This document shows, one piece after another, positions 58,721 through 64,000 of a DNA stretch of 64,000 nt (positions within the stretch are counted from its first letter, which is position 1; each line of letters starts with the position of its first letter). Source of the DNA: Paraphysoderma sedebokerense (lineage: Eukaryota > Blastocladiomycota > Physodermatomycetes > Physodermatales > Physodermataceae); contig JAHLJZ010000091.1 in the NCBI GenBank assembly GCA_025602915.1, positions 30,685-94,684 on the forward strand, written 5' to 3'. A model generated the notes under the pieces. That model ran no database searches. It saw only the letters and a program-made list of their open reading frames with translations, and had not been told where the DNA came from. The position numbers and the translations under genes were made by a program.

Positions 58721-61307
58721 ATGTCTAAATTATCATCTGCTCTTTGGCGAGCTGGCTGCCTCGGTAAGTGTTCTTAACAACTTAATACCACCACACTCTT
58801 GCTCTTATCAACTGACGTTTTCACTTCCATTCGTTCCTTCATCGTGTGGCTCTTAGTTTCGACTTCTCGGCGATGTGCCATATCTCAGCCGATTCCTCAA
58901 ATTTACTGTTATAGATATGTAAATATTAGCTCTAGCCTCTTTGGCCGTGCAAAGTTGAAGAGAATTGTCGAAGATGGTACAGAGGCCGATCTTGCAGCCC
59001 CTTCCAACGTCATTTTGGAAGAGAGCCCCAGTAGTGCCAAGGTTGCGAAAGAAGCCAAGCAGAATCACGAACAGAATACTGTTCATGATGTCCTGAAATC
59101 ATCACCTAAGCATTTAAAATTGGCTATGGATCCGGCTCAAAAGTTGACTTCAACCAACAAGAAGGCCGCTGCCCTCGCGCAGTCTGCATCGTCATCCAAT
59201 TTACCAGAAGAATCACACACTTTTGCGGCTATACGCCATATCGATGAACAAACGCAGAAAGCCATTGCTGAAGAATTTCGATTCGATGCCATGACCCCAG
59301 TACAGGAGGAAATCCTCACTCGCCTTCCTCTTACTTCAGATCTCGTTGTTCAAGCTCAAACCGGGACCGGGAAAACTCTCGCATTTCTTATCGCTGCATT
59401 CCAAACTTTGATTCGCCAGGCTGAAGCCGCTCGTGGCGGATTGTTGCGCGGAAGAAGGACATCAGTTCTTGTGATCTCCCCAACAAGAGAGCTTGCCACC
59501 CAGATCGCATCAGAAGGGAAGCGATTGGCGAAGTTCCAACCATTTCAGGTACATTGCTTTGTCGGAGGTACGGAATTCAAAGCCAATGAAAGAACTTTGA
59601 AAATGGGGAGAGCAGATGTCGTAGTTGGCACTCCGGGAAGATTAATCGATCTGATTGATCGGTCAAAAAAATTCGAATGGAAGATTAGAGATCTGCAAGT
59701 GGTAAAGTTCCTTTACAACTTTGTACGACATTGTTGTTATCTTGAAACTAATGCTATGTCTTTGGGTTAGTTAATTCTTGATGAAGCTGATCGTTTACTC
59801 GAAATGGGTTTTCGTGAAGATATCGAGTACATCATATCTAAACTACCGAAGGAACGTCAGACATTTTTGTTTTCTGCTACATATCCCCCTAACGTACGTC
59901 AACTCGCCGACGAAGTCCTGAAACCTGAGCATGAATATATTCAATGCACCCCATCTACGAACATAACTAATACGGCGATTCGACAATTCTACACTGTGTC
60001 TCCGATGAATAAGCAACCTGCCTTACTACACAGCATTCTACAAAATCAACTTCTTCGATCCAGTGGAAAAGTAATCGTTTTCTTCCCAACTACAAAAATG
60101 ACCCAATTTTATGCAGGTCTTTTGAAGTCTGCTGGGCTAGATGTCCTTGAAATCCACTCAGGTCTTACTCAGAATCGTCGCACCCGTATTTCAAACTTGT
60201 TCCGCACTTCGAAACCGAAAGTCCCTCGTATTCTTCTTACATCAGACGTCTCTGCTCGTGGAGTTGATTATCCAGACGTATCGTTAGTAATTCAAATGGG
60301 TATTGCAAGTTCAAAGGATATATATGTACATCGCTTGGGTCGTACGGGAAGAGGGGGGAAAGAAGGGACGGGGTTGTTAATGTTGAACACTGCAGAGTTA
60401 CCATGGGTTGATCAATTAGTTGATATTGGAATTGTTAAAGCTGAAATTCACAATGGAGTTTTCAGAGAGGCGACTGCAGAAAACGAAGTGAAAGTTTCTA
60501 AAGATTCAAAGACGGATGACAAAGTGGTCTCATGGGATCTGACGAAGAGTCAGCAGGCCATAACAAATGCTGTCAAACATATTCCAGAGCAAGAGTTAAA
60601 GGACGCTTATTTTGCGAATTTGGGATTTTGTAAGTTTATTTCTTTGCTCTCTAGTTCAAGACTTTTGCTACCTATGCTGGTACTAATATCGTTTTTGGCT
60701 GGTCCTAGATGGAGGTCAACTTGATTCCCTTCTGCCAACGGAACTACAAGAATCAAGCTCCAAATTCCGAAAATCATACAGCTCAAATAAATCATCCGAA
60801 CGACGAGCATTAAAGATTCGAATTCTTAGGGAACTTGATCAATTCTTAAAAGTATTCCACGCTAATCCGCCAAATCTTCCGAACTCTCTCGCTATGATAT
60901 TTGATCCTAGCAAGGAAATGACAAAAGGGTGGCAACGTAAAACATCGCAGGACCGGGATAGATATGGAGGAGGAGAGAGAGTCCAGAGGAGTTTCATGAA
61001 CTCTGAAGGAGACAGAAGAGGGGACCGCGGTGGCTTCAGAGATTCAAAACGCTCATATGAGTCAGGCAAAACGTCTAACGAAGAAAGACCACGTCACAGT
61101 AACCGCGAAGGCAAGTTTGACAGGGATCGAAATTTTGAAGATCGCGGAAAATACGAACGGCGTGGACGATATGAAGACCGCGGAAGGTTTGAAGAGCGAG
61201 GAAGATTTGAAGGACGTGGGAAATCTGAGGGGAGTAGACACGGCGAAAGAGTTGTAAAAGAGAAGCCAGCTCACTGGACGGGAAGAGGTCGCGGTAATAG
61301 GTACTAA
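58721..61307 (+). CDS. MSS116: DEAD-box RNA helicase, Mss116-like, copy B
   Basis: Identical to 20194-22780: exons 58721-58763, 58857-59701, 59771-60629 and 60709-61307, 781 residues, all helicase motifs and the Arg/Gly-rich tail intact. Confidence 0.88.
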
Positions 61308-61638
61308 TCGTCTTTGCGGCACTTAGTAGTTGATTTTTTATTGCATTAATAAGAGCAAAACTATACTTGATTTTAATACGTATTTATGAATGATGTGAAT
61401 ATTCATGCCTTCAAAATATTGTGTACAATAATAAATAACACAAGAAAAAGAGACTGAAATTGAAAGGTACAAGGATAATCCAGAATTTGTAGTAACAACC
61501 CACAATTATTTGAAGCCGGACAATTGTTTCTACTGAGTAAAAATATTCCATTTCGGCTACAAAGCTATTTATACAATTATTGATATTATGTTAAGTCCTC
61601 AGTCAAGACGGTGGGTGGAGTGGAATTTCTGCCCAGTC
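61308..61638. other. Convergent intergenic region, copy B
   Basis: Same as 22781-23111; no gene seen. Confidence 0.5.
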
Positions 61639-63122
61639 CTACTTGACTCGTAATCTCATAACATCCACATCTAAGCCTCTCCTCCTTTTTCGTTCCCTTA
61701 TTGTATCCTTTACATTCAAATCTCTCCACCTTCTAAACTCAACATCTTTTGTAAAGCTTTCATCTTTCAATGTCGGATCATCTAAAACAGCTAGAAATGG
61801 ATGATGCAGTGCCTGAGTTGCCGTCAATCTTTTATACGTGTTTGAGGAAAGCGGAGATAAAAGACGCAGAAGTAAATCACCGGCTAATTGTATTATCGGC
61901 GGTATTATGTCGTCATAGTAGACAGAACTAATTCGAGTGAACATATTAGATATCAGAGATATGGAATTACGAGAAACCATCTGACGAACGATGAAGAATG
62001 CACGTACTCAAATTCAACAAATTCCCGTACTCTCTCATAAACCATCGTTTCAACATGCGACGGGTAGCACGCCGAACCGCCAAGAATTCGTAGATTGCAG
62101 TGGGGAATATACGGGTCCAGAAACTGCCCGAACAGGACTCCGGCAGAGTAAATGTCCGGAGTAGTAGAGGTAGTGTATTGATTTTGAGGAGGATATAGTT
62201 CGGGGGCGATATAACCTGTTGTGTATTAAATATTAGAATCCACTAGGCCATTAAAGATGATAGTAGCAGCATTACCTGGAGTGCCACGACCTGGCGGATG
62301 ACTAGAACCATCACATATCCTAGCCAAACCGAAGTCGATTAACACAAGTTCACCTGACTCATTCATTAATATATTTGCGGGATTGACATCAAAATGACAT
62401 ATCGAGTGTTCATGAATAGATTCTAACGCCTAAAATGAAGTGGTAAGTTAGTTAGAATTAATGTACGAAAGTATAAACTCGAGTTCCTACCGAAAAAAGC
62501 ATTTTGACGACTCTGGCCACTTTTATCAGATCAACTTGGCTCATGTATTTCAGCTCTGGCATGGGTTTTAATACCGGGAAGACGAGAACTTGTTCACCTT
62601 CTTCGTTTAAGTAAAAACTATCTAAAATGATTACATATTTGAATTTATCCGGTTTCTCGGTATGATAACTCTTCAGCAATTGCAGAATTTCGAGTTCTTG
62701 ATTCGGAAGGGATGCTTTCCGTATCGTTTTCAAGACAATAGGCTGTGAATTTGATGGTACTACTGAATTTGAATCAGAGATGGGCAATCCTATCTGAACT
62801 ATTGCTGTGGTTGTCTGTTTACAGGAATTGAAATACGAAGGTCAATCCAAAAAGAGCTTAGTGGCTGAATAAGTAACAGTGCGAAGACGCTCATCTACAG
62901 TAGATAGAAGAATAATATAAATCAGTTTCATGACTCAGCAGTTACCTCTTTTTTTGTTTCTATCTCATTTACGACATATTGACCACTTGAGCCCTGCTGT
63001 CCAGAATCTGGTTCAGTTTGTCCATTTGCTTCGGGAGTACTTCTGGGCTTTTTAACTAAAGAAGGCTTCCGCAGTCTTAGCCAAGAAAATTTAGGAAATG
63101 ATGAGTTAGCGGTGGATTCCAT
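61639..63122 (-). CDS. Divergent protein kinase-like protein, copy B
   Basis: Identical to 23112-24595: exons 63122-62946, 62814-62491, 62429-62276, 62215-62031 and 61980-61639 (393 residues). The same degenerate catalytic loop (HFDVNPAN) is present, so it is not a sequencing error confined to one copy if the copies are independent. Confidence 0.78.
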
Positions 63123-63854
63123 TAAGTGTGTGAATAGAAGTAATAGGGTTTGTCGGGGTTCTATGGAGTTTTAGCTTATCTTATCGGGTGGTCACACAAC
63201 TTGACCGGTTTCACCTTTTCACTTGCTGCTGCTTCCAACAAATTGCAACCGGGATGAAATTCGTATATTTCTCAAGCGCAAAAACCCTGAATTGTAATAA
63301 ATAAATTTATTTCATTCTGTTTATTTTTTTGGGTCTGATACTAGTTGTAATCACCATTTCGGCAACCTTAGGCTCATAGCCTATGGCCCGATATCGAAAT
63401 CATCATTTAAAAAGAAAGATTAGCGTTACATGCAGATTCTACATACTTCCAAGTCCAATGTAGCTCATTCTATTACTTAGTAGAATTGTGTTATATGTAA
63501 TAAATAAAAAAACGGCAACCTAGGTGAGCAGGCTCGTCAAATGACCACCGGAATTGATTCACAAATCCCCGTATCGACCCATTATTGTATGTATGTCTGT
63601 ATTGTAGTTATCTCTGTTAACTTCGTCTCCATGACTACGGAAAGAAGTTTCGTCGGACAGGGAACTCTGCGCAGTCGAATCATTGTAGTCATGGTTCGCT
63701 CAACTTTCGAGAAAGTCTTCTGCGGGTCTAGTACAATAGGTGAATTGTGCAGACCTCTTCTCGCGACACCTTGCCAGAGTGAAGTAGTCTGCAGAGTGCA
63801 CGGACGATAAAAGGTGGAGATATCACTCTTGCAATTAATAACTCAGTCGGAGAG
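63123..63854. promoter_or_regulatory. Divergent promoter region, copy B
   Basis: Same as 24596-25327; the 89-codon frame recurs at 63541-63810 and is again not called. Confidence 0.5.
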
Positions 63855-64000
63855 ATGAAAGTTCAGAAAGCTGTTCTCCTTCTTGCTTTGCTCAATGCAA
63901 GCGCCAAGGCACTCCCGCAGGCAAGCTCTTCTGATACTACGTCCTCGACAGAGGTAACTCCTACCTCGACGGAAGTGTCCTCTACTTCGACGGAAGTGTC
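63855..64000 (+). CDS. Wax-synthase-like gene, copy B, 5' part only (cut by window end)
   Basis: The first 146 bases match 25328-25473: the signal-peptide-like leader and the Ser/Thr-rich units. The window ends there, so whether the catalytic part follows cannot be seen. Whether the next bases match 25474 onward would show if the repeat extends further. Confidence 0.7.
   Translation, partial: MKVQKAVLLLALLNASAKALPQASSSDTTSSTEVTPTSTEVSSTSTEV

Larger units (their letters stand above)
38528..64000. repeat. Direct repeat copy B of the 38,527-bp unit (truncated by window end)
   Basis: This is the same sequence as 1-25473. It begins right after the 3' flank of the secreted basic protein gene, and the join at 38527/38528 falls in intergenic DNA with no broken gene. 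The copy is cut by the window end inside the first exon of the wax-synthase-like gene. Confidence 0.97.

Noticed and set aside
38528-64000. Interpretation of copy B as the other haplotype or an old paralogous block
   Set aside because: Haplotypes or old duplicates should differ in introns, spacers and microsatellites; none of these differs here and the offset is constant.
1-64000. Biosynthetic cluster, mobile element, virus-derived region, CRISPR or defence island
   Set aside because: No polyketide or peptide synthase, transposase, reverse transcriptase, integrase, terminal repeats or repeat-spacer arrays are visible. The neighbouring genes are housekeeping genes of unrelated pathways.

Overview
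The window looks like nuclear DNA of a filamentous or early-diverging fungus. Genes are dense, lie on both strands and are split by short GT-AG introns (about 50-130 nt), with CTAAC-like branch points. They include an Ssb-type ribosome-associated Hsp70, a fungal wax-synthase-like (MBOAT_2) gene, an RNA polymerase I RPA34-type subunit, intron-containing tRNA-Pro genes and nuclear genes for mitochondrial proteins (ILV2, COX11, an Mss116-like helicase). I cannot fix the phylum from the sequence; Mucoromycota or a related zygomycete lineage is an inference. There is no prokaryotic, viral, transposon or CRISPR signature.

The dominant structural fact is a direct repeat. Bases 1-25473 recur at 38528-64000 with a constant offset of 38,527 bp. 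Every reading frame I compared is identical in length and sequence, so there is no indel, and I saw no substitution. The window therefore holds 1.66 copies of a 38,527-bp unit. It could be a very young tandem segmental duplication, a circular molecule or contig written past its origin, or an assembly artefact. The sequence alone cannot decide.

Layout of the unit: ILV2 (+, 467-3186), RFC1 (+, 3525-8277, 20 exons), a Ser-rich orphan (-, 8616-9782), two tRNA-Pro(CGG) genes (+, 10707 and 11417), COX11 (-, 11686-12564), BRR2 (+, 13057-19829), an Mss116-like DEAD-box helicase (+, 20194-22780), a divergent protein kinase (-, 23112-24595), a wax-synthase-like membrane protein (+, 25328-27124), a helical orphan (-, 27330-28951), an RPA34-like Pol I subunit (-, 29125-30379), a secreted/transmembrane SH3 protein (+, 30974-33031), a small membrane-protein candidate (-, 33540-34312), an SSB-type Hsp70 (+, 34545-36831), a doubtful small ORF (-, 36916-37281) and a secreted basic disordered protein (+, 37485-38420). 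At 38528 the unit starts again with ILV2 and runs to the first bases of the wax-synthase-like gene. Only 25474-38527 is present once.

The genes are mostly housekeeping (branched-chain amino acid synthesis, DNA replication, splicing, mitochondrial biogenesis, rRNA transcription, co-translational folding) and do not form an obvious pathway cluster. The more unusual content is the repeat itself, the kinase with a degenerate catalytic loop, the mucin-like leader on the wax-synthase-like gene, the intron directly after the RFC1 start codon, a stop-free intron inside the SH3 domain, and the secreted cationic protein. Exon coordinates were assigned by hand from reading frame, splice consensus and family alignment remembered in general terms; no transcript or database evidence was available.
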